Source: Zerene cesonia
Taxonomy: Eukaryota; Arthropoda; Insecta; Lepidoptera; Pieridae
Reading direction: 5' to 3'
Assembly: GCF_012273895.1 (NCBI RefSeq)
Contig: NC_052102.1
Location: forward strand, 1,426,001-1,490,000
Length of the DNA: 64,000 bases
In this document: in pieces, positions 34,922 through 46,070 of the stretch
Numbering within the stretch: position 1 is the first letter of the stretch
Layout: every line of letters starts with the position of its first letter
Position numbers and translations under genes: made by a program
The notes under the pieces: model-generated
The model's database searches: none
Told to the model about the DNA's origin: nothing
The model's input: the letters and a program-made list of their open reading frames with translations, nothing else

Positions 34922-35099
34922 TCCTATTAATATTATAAATGCGAAAGTTTGTAAGGAAGTGTGTGTGTTTCTTGCTCTTATTTGAATATAATATATTCGT
35001 ATTATGTATGCCTAATAATATATACATAATAATAATATATATAATAATATATATAAGTACATATTATGTATGCCTGAACAAATTCTCGGGCATAGCTAG
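34922..35099 (+). mobile_element. Family A Helitron-like copy 6, middle replaced by AT repeat
   Basis: Start TCCTATTAATATTATAAATG after host A, good match through GTTTCTTGCTCTTA. Then about 100 bases of TATA/ATAAT low-complexity sequence containing a direct repeat ATTATGTATGCCT, and a terminus CTCGGGCATAGCTAG then T. The diagnostic middle and hairpin are absent. Confidence 0.6.
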
Positions 35100-35696
35100 T
35101 ATAAAATAATTTAAATATGATTAATATACATAGTGGACTAGAAATATTTAACCATTTCGCAAATCTAAAAGGAAGGCATCCTCCAGATTACTAATTTTTA
35201 AGGCATTTATTCAAAATAATAGACTATGAGTAAATTCAGACTCAGTATGATAAAATTTCATTCATTCTACATCAACGACTTTGTTAGAAAGAGTACCAAA
35301 TATCTATATAGCGCAAGCTTTTGCGGTACAAATCGTAGATTCTACATATATATACTTTTAAAAGGGACATACTTGTTTCGCCAGAACGGCTGTACCCATA
35401 AATCATGGTCACGCTAGTCTGAAGAGGTGTGTAGCTACAAATCATAAGACCCCGCCTCTGTCAAGTACGTGGTTTATTAGAAATATGGTTTATATTTTAA
35501 CTGAATAACATATATCATATTATGGTATCTGATTCTTTAGATTCTCCCTTCTTTGTTAAATGGGACAAAATGTAAGGTTCGGTTTTAAATGTATACCAAA
35601 TTATAACCAAATTGGTGAAGCTTTTTTTTGATTGAGTAGCATACTTCATAGCATACCTAATATGCATAATTAGCTAGTATGTTTTTTATATACTAA
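35100..35696. other. No gene seen
   Basis: AT-rich. A 63-codon frame at 35226-35417 is without support. Confidence 0.35.
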
Positions 35697-35888
35697 CTAG
35701 CTGCGGTTTCACCCGCGTAAGCCCATATCCCGTAGGAATATCGGGATAAAAGTTGCCTATATGTTATTCCAGTTGTCCAGCTGTCTACGTACCAAATTTC
35801 ATTGCAATCGGTTCAGTAGTTTTTGTGTGAAAGAGCAACAAACACACACACATCCTTACAAACTTTCGCATTTATAATATTAGTAGGA
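35697..35888 (-). mobile_element. Family A Helitron-like copy 7, reverse, full length
   Basis: Plus-strand CTAGCTGCGGTTTCACCCGC to ATAATATTAGTAGGA is the reverse of a complete copy. It lacks the GGGGC block between hairpin and CTAG (GCAGCTAG directly follows the hairpin). It is flanked by a T 3' of CTAG and G rather than A at the other end. Confidence 0.85.
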
Positions 35889-35892
35889 CGAA

Positions 35893-36078
35893 CAAATGAG
35901 CTAATGTTTCCCCTGATGATAAGCGATCACTATCGCCCGTGAATATTTGCAGAGGTAGGGTCGCCGGCATGCGTTTCACGAATTAAAAGGGTAAAGAATA
36001 AGGACTGACCAGGGAAATAAAGGAATGGACTGGGAAGGGTGGAGAAAAGGATACGGGCCTCTGCTACTTGTTTGTAGA
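35893..36078 (-). mobile_element. SINE fragment, reverse
   Basis: CCCTGATGATAAGCGATCAC, CGCCCGTGAATATTTGCAGAG and AAAAGGATACGGGCCTCTGC reverse the SINE tail and middle. It starts five bases after a Helitron end. Confidence 0.65.
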
Positions 36079-36242
36079 TCTTCAATTAGATTGCAAGGCA
36101 AAAGTAGCATTAGCAGTTTCGCGTATTAAGTAAGAAAGAAAGATAGAAAATCTAATGATAAAAAAAAGTATTTTGTTATAAAAAGAAATGGCTAAATTAA
36201 ACTAATAAGTGTTAAACATATTTGAATCCATTTTATATGTAA

Positions 36243-36465
36243 CTAGCTATCCGCCCGCGGCTATGCCCGCGTAGTCGCAGGAAACTTAGACCCGGGGTTT
36301 TTCCTAGTATGTTCCCGTTCCCGTGGGATTTCCGCGATACAAATTATCCCATGTCCGTCTTCTGGCTCCAAGCTACCTCTGAACAAATTTTCAGCCAAAT
36401 TGGTTAATCCGTTCTTCAGTTATAAATAGTGAAACTAACACCACTTTCTTTTATATATATAGATT
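36243..36465 (-). mobile_element. Lep1-like Helitron, reverse
   Basis: CTAGCTATCCGCCCGCGGCT, GCCCGCGTAGTCGCAGG, then CAAATTTTCAGCCAAATTGG and TTATATATATAGATTG as the reverse head. No ORF. Confidence 0.6.
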
Positions 36466-38009
36466 GATAGATATGATAAAGACTATTTTTTTCTTTTAAG
36501 GAAACTTAAAAAGCGAGGGAATAGGAAATGTAATTTTGTATGGAACGGCTATCGCCCGATAACGAGTTGTGCATGCGAGCGAAGCGTGGGCGGATAGGTT
36601 GTTTATCACCTCTCTGTTGCAACGTCATGCACTCCTATAAAGAGGTCGTCAGATTTTCTCATACTTTGTTACAGATAAAAGGAATTTTTTGTTCCTATCA
36701 TTGGATTTTTTTCCGTCGTAGTACGGGTCCATATTACAAGACTTGTTTCAATATTAATATTAAATCTTAATTGATTTTGCAAATGTATATAATACTATAT
36801 TAATGGGGCACTGTCTTCCTAGCTAAAAAAGTTCTGTGTTAAGGAAGACAGTTCCTTCCCAGACAGTACATCGAAAGAACAAAGCAAAGTGCTATCAGAC
36901 TTCGCTCTTCGTCTGTCTGTCTGGCCATTTGTCTATCAACAGTCCATATCTGAACCGTGATTGTTTAAATATAATTGGTATTTTTCACAGATGATGTATT
37001 CTGTTGCTATCGCTATAATAACAAATAATAAAAAATCGAGTACCTATGGGACATAGGAGTTCTTTTTGTAGACAATAAGTATTTGTTAATTTTTTGTTTT
37101 GCATGTCATAACGTATAATTACACTTTATTGTATAATGCACGGATATACAAATAACATTACACAAATAATTGGACTGCACAAATTGGCGGCTTCAAACAT
37201 GTTCATAAAACATAAAAATGAAGCCGCTCTTAAATTGTCGAAATTGGACCAAATTTTCAATCGGAGAAATATGTTAACCCAGTCGAAAGTTCTGCGGTAA
37301 CAAACCTTAACAGTAAACAATCGAATTTAGAACTGCTTTTTTAAAATCGCATGAAAATTAAAAGCGCAATAGCATAAAACACCTGTGCACACACATACAT
37401 GTAATAAACAAAGGGGCTAAGCTAATAAATGTTATTTGCGTTCTTCATAAATATTGACTTCATTTGAAAGCTTTCAAAGGCCTAAGCCCGGGCACTCCGT
37501 CAAACCGCTTCCCGCCGTCCATCAGCCGTTATCGGAATGGCAACTATCAGTCGCGACTTGCTGCGCAATTTGTTTGATGATGCCGCCAAAAATCGCTTGA
37601 GGATTTTCTATGACCTACGACCTTTGTTTTGAGCTGTATTTGATGTGTAAGGTGGTATAGTTTTGTGTTAACGAGTAGTCTTCTTGGTTTAGTTTTTAAA
37701 AATACTGGGACTTTAAATTATTTTATTTTTCCTTTCGAAGAAATATTGGGCGTATGTTAGCTATTTCGATCTAATCCGAGTAAATCTAAAAGTAATCCGA
37801 GAATTCTACACGGTTATATCGTTTTGCCTTATTAAATTCATCTACTTTAATTGAAAAAGGCAAAAGAAAATACTATGTGGGTACAGTGATTTTGTACAAT
37901 ATCGTCACAGAAACGTTCATGTTATATTATCACTCTTCAAACATTAATATCATTAATGCGATAATAGCTCTGTTTGTCTGCTTGAATGGCTGAGCTGATG
38001 TGATTCTGT
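36466..38009. other. Gene-free stretch with a GC-richer island
   Basis: 37490-37630 is less AT-rich and repeat-free. An 11-bp perfect inverted pair ACTGTCTTCCT/AGGAAGACAGT lies at 36810-36852. Frames at 36540-36770 and 37126-37320 lack support. Confidence 0.35.
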
Positions 38010-38175
38010 ATGTGACTGTCGAGCACGCTTCAGCACGAATTGGGTCAGCTCGCACCGGGGAAGTACTATATATACCTCCAGAGAAGACCGGCGTGAAATT
38101 GTAGCATGCCACTGGGTTTCGTTCAGTGAGTGGGGGAGCAGGAGGCTCAAATCCTTTTCCTTACCAGTCCTATAT
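38010..38175 (+). mobile_element. SINE, 5' half
   Basis: GTCGAGCACGCTTCAGCACG, AATTGGGTCAGCTCGCACC, ACCGGCGTGAAATTGTAGC and GGCTCAAATCCTTTTCC. The head is present and the tail is missing. Confidence 0.7.
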
Positions 38176-38330
38176 GGAAATAGCATTATGTTAACAAGAG
38201 GCTTGATTACGAGAATTTTAATAAATTGCCCTGATTCTAGAATCATGATTAGATATGTTTCATCCTCTGGTATATTAATAAATTACTCTATTCCATTGTG
38301 CTTAACAGCTATAAAAGTAAATATAAAAAC

Positions 38331-38375
38331 AATGTCGCTTTATCTGTTGTATACAACAACAGATAAAGCGACATT
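38331..38375. repeat. Perfect inverted repeat, 20-bp arms with 5-nt loop
   Basis: Arm 38331-38350 is exactly reverse-complementary to 38356-38375, around loop ATACA. Unrelated in sequence to the hairpin at 7805. Confidence 0.9.
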
Positions 38376-38999
38376 CAAAACACTGTTTTATACATCACCA
38401 GAAACGAATCCTTTATTCATTTTACTGTGTATTCAAAAACTTGCCAGAGTTAAACAACAAAACACAACACAGCATTTACCACAAAAAGTGCAGTTGAGCA
38501 AGTATTAAGGCAACACTGCGGCAACGAAACTTATTAATGTGTCGCAGGGAGCGGATTGAATTAGGATTCCCATCTCATTTCCAACTTAGCGCTAAGAATC
38601 GCCTTATTTTCCGCCTCAAATGAAACTGTCCGGTTAATAAGGTTTGCTGCACAATGGGACGAATTTAAATGTTAAATTGGGCTACAACCCATTTATTATT
38701 GCTTTCATATTTCGTTGTATCGCTTGCGTCTATATCATGATAGGTACATGTTGTTTAAATTTGTTAAATATCGAAGATAAGAATAGTTGTTATTATTAAA
38801 AATGTATAAATAGACTTGGAGAGACCACATAAATGTCTTCTATAAATATTAGCTTGTAAACATCATGCCTCTAGATGGGTTTTACGTTTTGAAGAATTAG
38901 TGTTTAATTTTACCTATACTATTAATAATAATACAATGCAACGGTTCATCTACAATACGGTTCTTCAAAAATATTACAAAGAGAAAACTTTTCTATTTT
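38376..38999. other. No gene seen; candidate island
   Basis: 38500-38690 is repeat-free and less AT-rich, with the palindromic core TTAGCGCTAA. It could be conserved non-coding DNA. Confidence 0.35.
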
Positions 39000-39129
39000 T
39001 GTATGTTTGTAACGTTTTCACGCAAAAACCACGGCACCGATTTCAAGCTTTCACCATTAGAAAGCCCCAACGTCACTCAGTGATATAGACTATGTGTGTG
39101 ACACGGACGATACCGAGGCGAACATCTAG
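39000..39129 (+). mobile_element. Helitron-like relic ending CTAG
   Basis: GTTTTCACGCAAAAACCACG, CACCATTAGAAAGCCCCAAC, AGTGATATAGACTATGTG and the end GAGGCGAACATCTAG then T. A sister copy lies at 41925. Confidence 0.55.
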
Positions 39130-40345
39130 TGGCATGTAAATAGATACTACAATAAGCTTTGTACATCGCCAGCCTAATCGTAAGCCATGTAAAACTTTTG
39201 ATTTGTGGAGCCACTTCTGACGGAACCTGCGCTATGCATTCACGTCCAAGATGTATTATATTATATTTGTCTGTATACAAAGGCCCTATCTCACACATCC
39301 TGTTAATGTTTCTTTGAGTACTCCATTTTGTGGTGGAAGTAATTTCTTGTGAGTCAAGTGTTTATGTAGCGAACGTAATGTTTGATCAACAATTGTTGGA
39401 TGTTTGTGTGTTTAATAAGTCTATGTGTATAAATGTAAGGTGTGGATAAATGCGTAAATCAAGAAACTAAAAATCTAGCTTTAATGCTATCATTAACATC
39501 AGTTCTATAATCATTTATTTTCTTACTCGTTCTTATACAAAATAAAGTAGTTTTTAAACCTAGCGAATAAAAGCGTGTTTAAATAATACAACATAAAAAT
39601 ATAGAAGACGGTCTTATCGCCTGAAAGCGATCTCCTCCAGATAACCACAATGATGTGGTATCGTTGCGAGTTAACAATCTTAATAATATAAGACAAAATA
39701 TCGATATTGATTTATTTATAGTTTATTAAGTTAATTGAGATCTTTATGAAATGCAAACAAGAACCACGCCATAATCTTACTTGATTAATTTTCCACTATG
39801 ACTCAAACGTAACCCATTGAAATAGACCCAAGTTTACATGTAACCATACAAGCGAATCCCTTCCACGATCTGAACACAGCCTTGTAGCGTTTCCGTGCAA
39901 ATTGGGCGACAGAACACCTTTATCGCTCCTCGCAGTTTATTAATCTTGAAAGCGCTGCTAACAATGGCGACTATCGCCATGGTCCGTCAGTGTATGGAAA
40001 ACACCATCTTTGTATTGTACTTTGGATGTTACGGCAGGGTATTTTTAGGGTTGCTCACCCACAGGGACTGGACCCCATTAGTAAGACTTTGCAGTCTGTA
40101 TGATAGTTAAAACTCATTGGTTGTTGAATTATGTTAATGTAGACCATTATTTATTTCAAAATTCTACTAAATAGTCCCTTCTTTTAAACACATACACAAC
40201 CACATACTCATTCCTTTAGTCGAGATTTATTAAATTGACATGTTTGTCACTACATCTATAATCAATAAATAAAATTCGCGTCGTTGAGACGTAAAAGAAA
40301 GTGATACAATCAAACACACTTTCGCGTTTACAATATTTGTTAGAA
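39130..40345. other. Gene-free stretch; first of two paralogous islands
   Basis: 39891-39960 contains GCAAATTGGGCGACAGA, CTTTATCG and GCAGTTTATTA, matched in order at 40706-40785. The rest is AT-rich with no element recognised. Confidence 0.4.
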
Positions 40346-40545
40346 TCCTACTGATATTATAAATGCGAAAGTTTGTAAGGATGTGTGTGTGTTTGTTGCT
40401 CTTTCACGCAAAAACTGCTGAACGGATTGCAATGAAATTTGGTATGTAGACAGCTGGACAATTGGAATAACATATAGGCAACTTTTTATCCCGATATTCC
40501 TACGGGATACGTTCTTACGCGGCTGAAACCGCGGGGCGCAGCTAG
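40346..40545 (+). mobile_element. Family A Helitron-like copy 8, full length
   Basis: TCCTACTGATATTATAAATG after host A, all family blocks in order, GCGGCTGAAACCGC hairpin and GCGCAGCTAG then T. It is inserted between the two paralogous islands at 39891 and 40706. Confidence 0.88.
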
Positions 40546-40705
40546 TATATTATAATTTCATATCAATGAAAATTGTTTTAACTTCTACCTTCCTTCGGAG
40601 AACGAATACATATTTTCAATCTATGATAACCTACGTCCATTATTTAATATTCATGAAAGCCAGTAAAGGTATTTTACACATTCAATACAAGAAACACGCC
40701 AGTGT

Positions 40706-40785
40706 TTTCCCGCGCAAATTGGGCGCCGACAGAGCGCCGGCTTTATCGTGTCTCAGTTTATTAGACTTGCAAGCTTGCCTAAATG
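40706..40785 (+). repeat. Diverged duplicate of the 39891-39960 island
   Basis: GCGCAAATTGGGCGCCGACAG, GGCTTTATCG, CAGTTTATTAGACTTG. The order and spacing match the first copy with a few small insertions. It is not a known transposon to me. Confidence 0.5.
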
Positions 40786-41055
40786 TTAACAAACTGTCTC
40801 CAGAGTTGTTTGAATAACAGAACTCTTTTAAAGCGGAACGCTGTACTGTTTGTGATGATTTCATTCGAGACATTCCGAGATTGTGTCGCTGTGGGAAAGT
40901 AGGATATAATGCAATGGGTAGTGTTGAATGAATGAATAAATCGCGATGTAATGTAAAATGTTATTAAAATGCGATTATAATTGAATTGCATTTTAGCTTA
41001 CTTACAGAGATCAACCTACATTTAATACTAGATGTTCTTTACAATCTTTTACAAA

Positions 41056-41220
41056 CTAGCTGTTTGCCCCGGCTTCGCCCATGGTACGTATATAGCCTAT
41101 ATTACGCAGTGAAGTTGCAGATTCCTAATGGTGGAAGAATTTTTGAAATCAGTCCAGTGCATGGAAACATTTAAACATACAAAAATACATGTTTTCTCTT
41201 TACAGTATTAGTGCAGATAT
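41056..41220 (-). mobile_element. Helitron-like relic, reverse
   Basis: CTAGCTGTTTGCCCCGGCTT, TATATAGCCTATATTACGC, GAATTTTTGAAATCAGTCC. Paralogous to 25320-25485. Confidence 0.6.
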
Positions 41221-41715
41221 GCTGATATTAACGCATTTATCAACTTTTGACTGAATCAGAAATTAATATTAGAGTAAATTAAAAATTAAAAGAGCAAAAT
41301 TCCTTGCGTGTTTGCTTATTGCCATTTTTAACAAAAGGATAATTAAATTGTCCAAATTTACAGCAAATATTACGAAAATTATAATGATGATGTTTTTTTT
41401 TACATTTTAATCTTTTAATCTTCTATAAGCCTTTCCAGGTTTTTGCACTCATGACCGACCCCCTGGTTAACAAATCCGGTTGTAATAACAATGTATTTTT
41501 GATGAATACAAAGAAAAATTTAATAACTCCCTTAGTAATATAGCTATGTTATTTTTAAGTCATTAAAATTGTATGGAAGATTAAATTTACGTATCAGAAA
41601 TTCTAGAAGGCCATTGTATTTTCATATTCCTGATACATTTATTTAAACGATCTAAAGAATATATTTATTGAAACTCAAATTATAAATAGGAAGCACCTGT
41701 TGTTTTACGTCATAC

Positions 41716-41900
41716 CTGTCGTCGAAGCTGGTGGTTTACTTGATGGTAAGCGGTCACCACCACCCATGAACATTCGCAGAGATAGTGTCCTTGTAAAGAT
41801 CCGCTTTTAAGGGGTAAAGGATAAGGAAAGGATTGACGACTGGATAGAAGGAATTGAAAGGGTAGGGTGAGGAAAAGTAAACGGGTCTTGTTTGGTAGTG
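41716..41900 (-). mobile_element. SINE tail and middle, reverse
   Basis: GAAGCTGGTGGTTTACTTG, CCCATGAACATTCGCAGAG, CCGCTTTTAAGGGGTAAAGG and GAGGAAAAGTAAACGGG. A 68-codon frame on minus is SINE-derived. Confidence 0.7.
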
Positions 41901-41924
41901 TTTTAGCATGTATCATATTTGCAA

Positions 41925-42060
41925 TGTTGTCACACGAAAACTACTGAATCGATTTAAACATTCTTTCACCATTAGGAAGCTTCTTTACTGACATAGACTA
42001 TCATTTAGTATCTATTACGGGTCAATCCGAGCGGAGCCGGGACGAGTCGCTTGTGTTTTT
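41925..42060 (+). mobile_element. Helitron-like relic
   Basis: GTTGTCACACGAAAACTACTG, CACCATTAGGAAGCTTC, ACTGACATAGACTATC. The CTAG end has decayed. Sister of 39000-39129. Confidence 0.45.
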
Positions 42061-42410
42061 ATAAATTGCATTAACCACTATAAAATAATTGTTTAGTTTT
42101 TGTGTTGTTAGTCCATCCACTTCAATATGTCACCTATGAAAGAATGTAAATCACCACTCATTCGCCTCATAGACATTATCAGAGGGTTTTCTCTTAAGTA
42201 CAGAGTGAAATTGGCTCACGTTAACTTTGCTTCCATGAGCAGCTCTCGGAATCCTTACCTTTGCAACTTTTCTCAAATTAACGCAATTAGACGTTTTATA
42301 TTACATTGGGACCGGATTGAGTATTTTTAGATGGGTCTGGAAACATTCTGAAGTGATAAGTACACTTTAGTTTAGAGACAATATAAATAAAATACTAATT
42401 TTATGTATTA

Positions 42411-42592
42411 CTAGCTGCACCCGGAAAACGCTGTTCTGCGTTACTCTTATCATTTAGGGGTATGAAAAATAGATGTTAGCCGATTCTCATAGATACCGGA
42501 CAAGCATAAAAAATTTCATCAAAATCGGTAAGGCGTTTCGGAGGAGTATGGCAACGAAAACTGAGACACGAGAATTTTATACATTAGATTAA
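42411..42592 (-). mobile_element. Family C Helitron-like copy 2, reverse
   Basis: CTAGCTGCACCCGGAAAACG, GCTGTTCTGCGTTACTC and TTTCGGAGGAGTATGGC. About 80% similar by eye to 4888-5070. Confidence 0.65.
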
Positions 42593-42784
42593 GATCATCT
42601 TAGAATTTGATAAAGTTTCATGTTCATTTCATGTAAGACTGTTGTTGTGTGGTGTTGAATGTTACCGTAAATAAATATGAAAAACTTGGTTTAGTGATAA
42701 AATTAACGATATTGTTTCACTTGCTCTTATACAGAGAGAAAATTATTTTATCCTTGTCATCCAAATCAGGTTAATAAGACAAAC

Positions 42785-42935
42785 TCATGAAATTATCTTA
42801 CTATCGTCCATTTTTGATAAGTTTACAAAGTTTTAATCAAATCTATTGGGTCAAAGTCGCATCTAAATAAGACAATTGCTACAAACGTACAAACATACAG
42901 ATGAAGCTAATAAAAGCGTGTCAAGGGAATATCAA
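42785..42935 (-). repeat. Family D repeat, reverse
   Basis: TCGTCCATTTTTGATAAG, TATTGGGTCAAAGTCGCATC and CATACAGATGAAGCTAATAA mirror 18925-19120. Confidence 0.55.
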
Positions 42936-44248
42936 ATTCGCATATTAATGTTCCCAACAGAGAAATATGAAAGAAATTGTTTATCCGATAAAGCGTTCAC
43001 GATCGAGATTAAAGAATTCCGGAATATCGTGAGGAATGAATGAAATATTATCTATATGGATTGTACGGCGTTGGCCGGTTTATGTGCGCTGGGCGGGCCT
43101 GTGTAAGCATTGTGCAGAAGTGCCTCTAACTACTAACATTGGAGCGTAATTTTTATTATATTTTTTCAAAGGTCTTTCTAATGTTGGTTACAGTTTTTGT
43201 ATGTTGTGAAATTTTTATCGTTTATTAGAAATTTTAAGACGCTTTTAAAATGTCATAGCATAAGCTTTCACGGGTTCAGAAAGTTCTTTTAGCGACTTCT
43301 TTTATTTTACTTTCATTTATAAACATCGCTGCTATTAAAAGGACAAATACAGTAACGAATAAAAATTATTGAAAAAACAAATTTCATAGTGAATTGCAAA
43401 AAGTGCCATACACTAATTGGTAAGATTGGATTTATAAACATAAGTTTAAGTCAACACATGTGATAGTTTTTTATAGGATCTGCAGTTGTATATAAGAAAA
43501 AGAATAATCAAAACATCGATAACATTAACCTTGGATCTGGTAAACAGAAAATTCTTTTGTTTACCGCAGATTTTACCTTCTCCGAATAAAAGTTATTTTC
43601 GTTGTTCTGCGCGCCACTCTGGTAAGCGATAGCCCCTTAGCCCGACCGCTTTTCATTGCAGGTGCATCGCTCACAAATCCATCCTAACACTATAAATATG
43701 TCAGACGCTGCACAACTTTATAAGTTTACGCTTGTTTGCCTTTGGAATCGAATTTCAATATTATTTGCTGAATATTTCTTTGAAAGAACGTGCACTATTG
43801 TGTTACGTGCTGTGATTAGACGGTTCTTGAAATACGCTATGTTGTAGGTAGCTTCGATTAGGTATTGTGGTAAAATAATGTATGCAAGAAACAATAACTT
43901 TTTAAACCAAAACTAAACGGCTCTTAATAGAACTACACAAAATTTAAACACACACAAACATCACATTGAAGGCGCTAGCTTTCAAATAAAAAAGTATCTC
44001 CATAATCGATACTCAGTTGAAAGTTCTGAGGTAATAAAGCCAAAAACTACAGCCAGAATGATAACTTTTTTGAAGGCAAATGAAAAAGAAGACTTTTTTC
44101 AATGTAGTTATCAGATACTAATTGTGTATCGCAGTCCCAGTCAAACCGATTAAAGAACGCTATAGAAGTTGTCTCTTAAAAACAGTATTATTTTGAATTA
44201 TTCATACTACAATCGAGTTCTATTACTTAAAATCTTCAAATAAAGTTT
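42936..44248. other. Gene-free stretch
   Basis: A possible decayed family E copy in reverse lies at 43920-44100 (AGCTTTCAAATAAAAAAGTA). 43040-43150 has a GC-richer piece (GTGCGCTGGGCGGGCC) resembling SINE/LINE tail debris. 43600-43690 is less AT-rich. No exon is supported. Confidence 0.35.
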
Positions 44249-44595
44249 TTGACGTGACAACGTCTTAAATTAGGTTGCGGCTCCGAGTCACTCATGAAAA
44301 AGTGTAACGCCCGGTAACGTTACGATGAGTCACTGAACTATGATCGGTCCGCCGCGCGCGCAGCACTAGAGAATTAGGCGCATTGAATCGGCGCGTGCTT
44401 GTGTCTGTCTCTGTCTTTTTAGTAAACAAAATGTATTTTCTATAGTTAAAGTTTGTGCAATTCTTATTTTCATTCAATTCCTTGTTCCTATTGTGCAATT
44501 TTATAATATTCATATCAATAAATATTCTACCGAGAAAAAGACGTTGTCACGTAAAATCTTCGCCCGTAAAACTTTACAGGCAACCATTTTTTTTT
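44249..44595. mobile_element. Unclassified ~350-bp element with inverted ends, copy 2
   Basis: The same orientation as 18265-18617 and about 98% identical. It keeps the ACGTGACAACGTCTT and AAGACGTTGTCACGT ends and the CCGCGCGCGCAGCACTAG core, and ends in a T9 run. No flanking sequence is shared with copy 1, so the copies arose by transposition rather than by a larger duplication. Confidence 0.8.
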
Positions 44596-45061
44596 GGTTT
44601 TCCAGTCGTCTTTAAGTCCGTTTGTAGCATGTCTTTTAATGTTAATTTCTAAACCGATTTGGTTAAGATAAAACTACGCACAATCTTATACAGAGAGTTC
44701 TTTTATATATGTATAAAGATAGCTTCCTAGCATCATGTCCATAAACTAACAATATGTGTAAGATTATCTGATTCTGATGATAAAACTTCATTGTTCGCGC
44801 AGACAAGTTGGTTAGCTACATTCAGGTGGATATCACATCGTAGTTCCGAACAATACACGTCGATTTTACAGACTCTGTTACCTGATGTATGATCAGTATG
44901 ATGGAACTTAGTTATTATGGTGTTTATAGAGGGAGTTAGTAGTTAGAAGTGTCTCTGGGTTTTGAAGTTCATCTGTGATTGTATCTAGTGTAGTTGAAGC
45001 TGGAGAACCGAGATGTATATTAATAAGCGTATATTTAATGTGGTTTGGTGTTATAAATATT

Positions 45062-45240
45062 GTATGTGGTAGTCGAGCACGCTTCGGCACGAATTGGGCC
45101 AGCTCGCACTGGAGAAGTACCACAGAAGACCGGCGTGAAATAGCAGTCTGCTCAATGCCTCTCCAAATGTTCATAGGCGGTGGTAGCGTTTACCATCAGG
45201 CGTCCCACCAGCCTCATTGCGGACTGCCACATAAAAAAAT
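45062..45240 (+). mobile_element. SINE with internal deletion
   Basis: Head GTAGTCGAGCACGCTTCGG and GGGCCAGCTCGCACTGG, then straight to tail ATGTTCATAGGCGGTGG, ACCATCAGGCGTCCCACC and GCCACATAAAAAAATT. The pyrimidine-rich middle is missing. Confidence 0.75.
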
Positions 45241-45319
45241 TAGATTCTCATTTGTTTTTGAAATGATTCGAATGAAGAACATGTAAATAAGTTTTTAATT
45301 ATCCCACAGAAGTTATCGC

Positions 45320-45570
45320 CGTAAAAAGCAGCTGTTTCGTGAATGCAGAGGCAGGTGGTTAGTATCCTTTTCCTTAGCCTTCCCAGTTCTTTCCTTTATT
45401 ACCCTCATCGATGCTTTCTTCATCTCACGCCTTAAGACGGTAATTCATTTGCAAAGACGTAAGGCATCGGCATCAAATGGACTTACCCATCTGCAAATGT
45501 TCATGAGCTGTGGTAGCGCTTACTATAAGGCGACCCACCTGCTCCTTTGCTATCTATGACATAAAAAAAA
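45320..45570 (+). mobile_element. SINE, middle and tail
   Basis: AGTATCCTTTTCCTTAGCC, TTCCCAGTTCTTTCC, CATCTGCAAATGTTCATGAG and TATGACATAAAAAAAAATTG. It follows the preceding SINE in the same orientation, and its head is missing. Confidence 0.7.
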
Positions 45571-45894
45571 ATTGAGAAGTCGATGCAAACGAAGTTTACG
45601 GCCAAGACAGAATAAACTCACGTTATTGACTAGGCGGAATTTTCGTATTTGTGTTATAGTGTAGGATATTCTGAAACTACTAGTGGGTAGTGTCGGAATA
45701 CCTTTCAGTTCTGTTGCTGCATCTGTCTCTCTATTCTGATCTTTTGTCCCATTAATCTATGAGAGTCAGATAATATGAAATCAAATGTTTGCAGGTTTTA
45801 TTACATAATTGTTTGCGCAGCCGGATAATTTCCAACGAGATATTTGTCCACGATGTCGTTTCATTAATCATACATATATTATTTAACGTAATTT

Positions 45895-46070
45895 ACTTTT
45901 CGCCCGCGGCTTTGCCCGTGTAGTTAAGTGAAATTTCTATAAGTATGAGATGTTTAAACGCTCTATAAAGACGCCTATGTCACTCTTTCGTCGCCTAAAT
46001 ATGTTTATATACAAAAATTACATCATAGAATCGCTACGTTGCGACGTGAAACAATGACAAATGAACAAAC
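45895..46070 (-). mobile_element. Lep1-like Helitron relic, reverse
   Basis: TTTTCGCCCGCGGCTTTGCC, AGACGCCTATGTCACTC and ATCGCTACGTTGCGACGT (46030-46047), which recurs with one change at 734-751. Confidence 0.5.
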
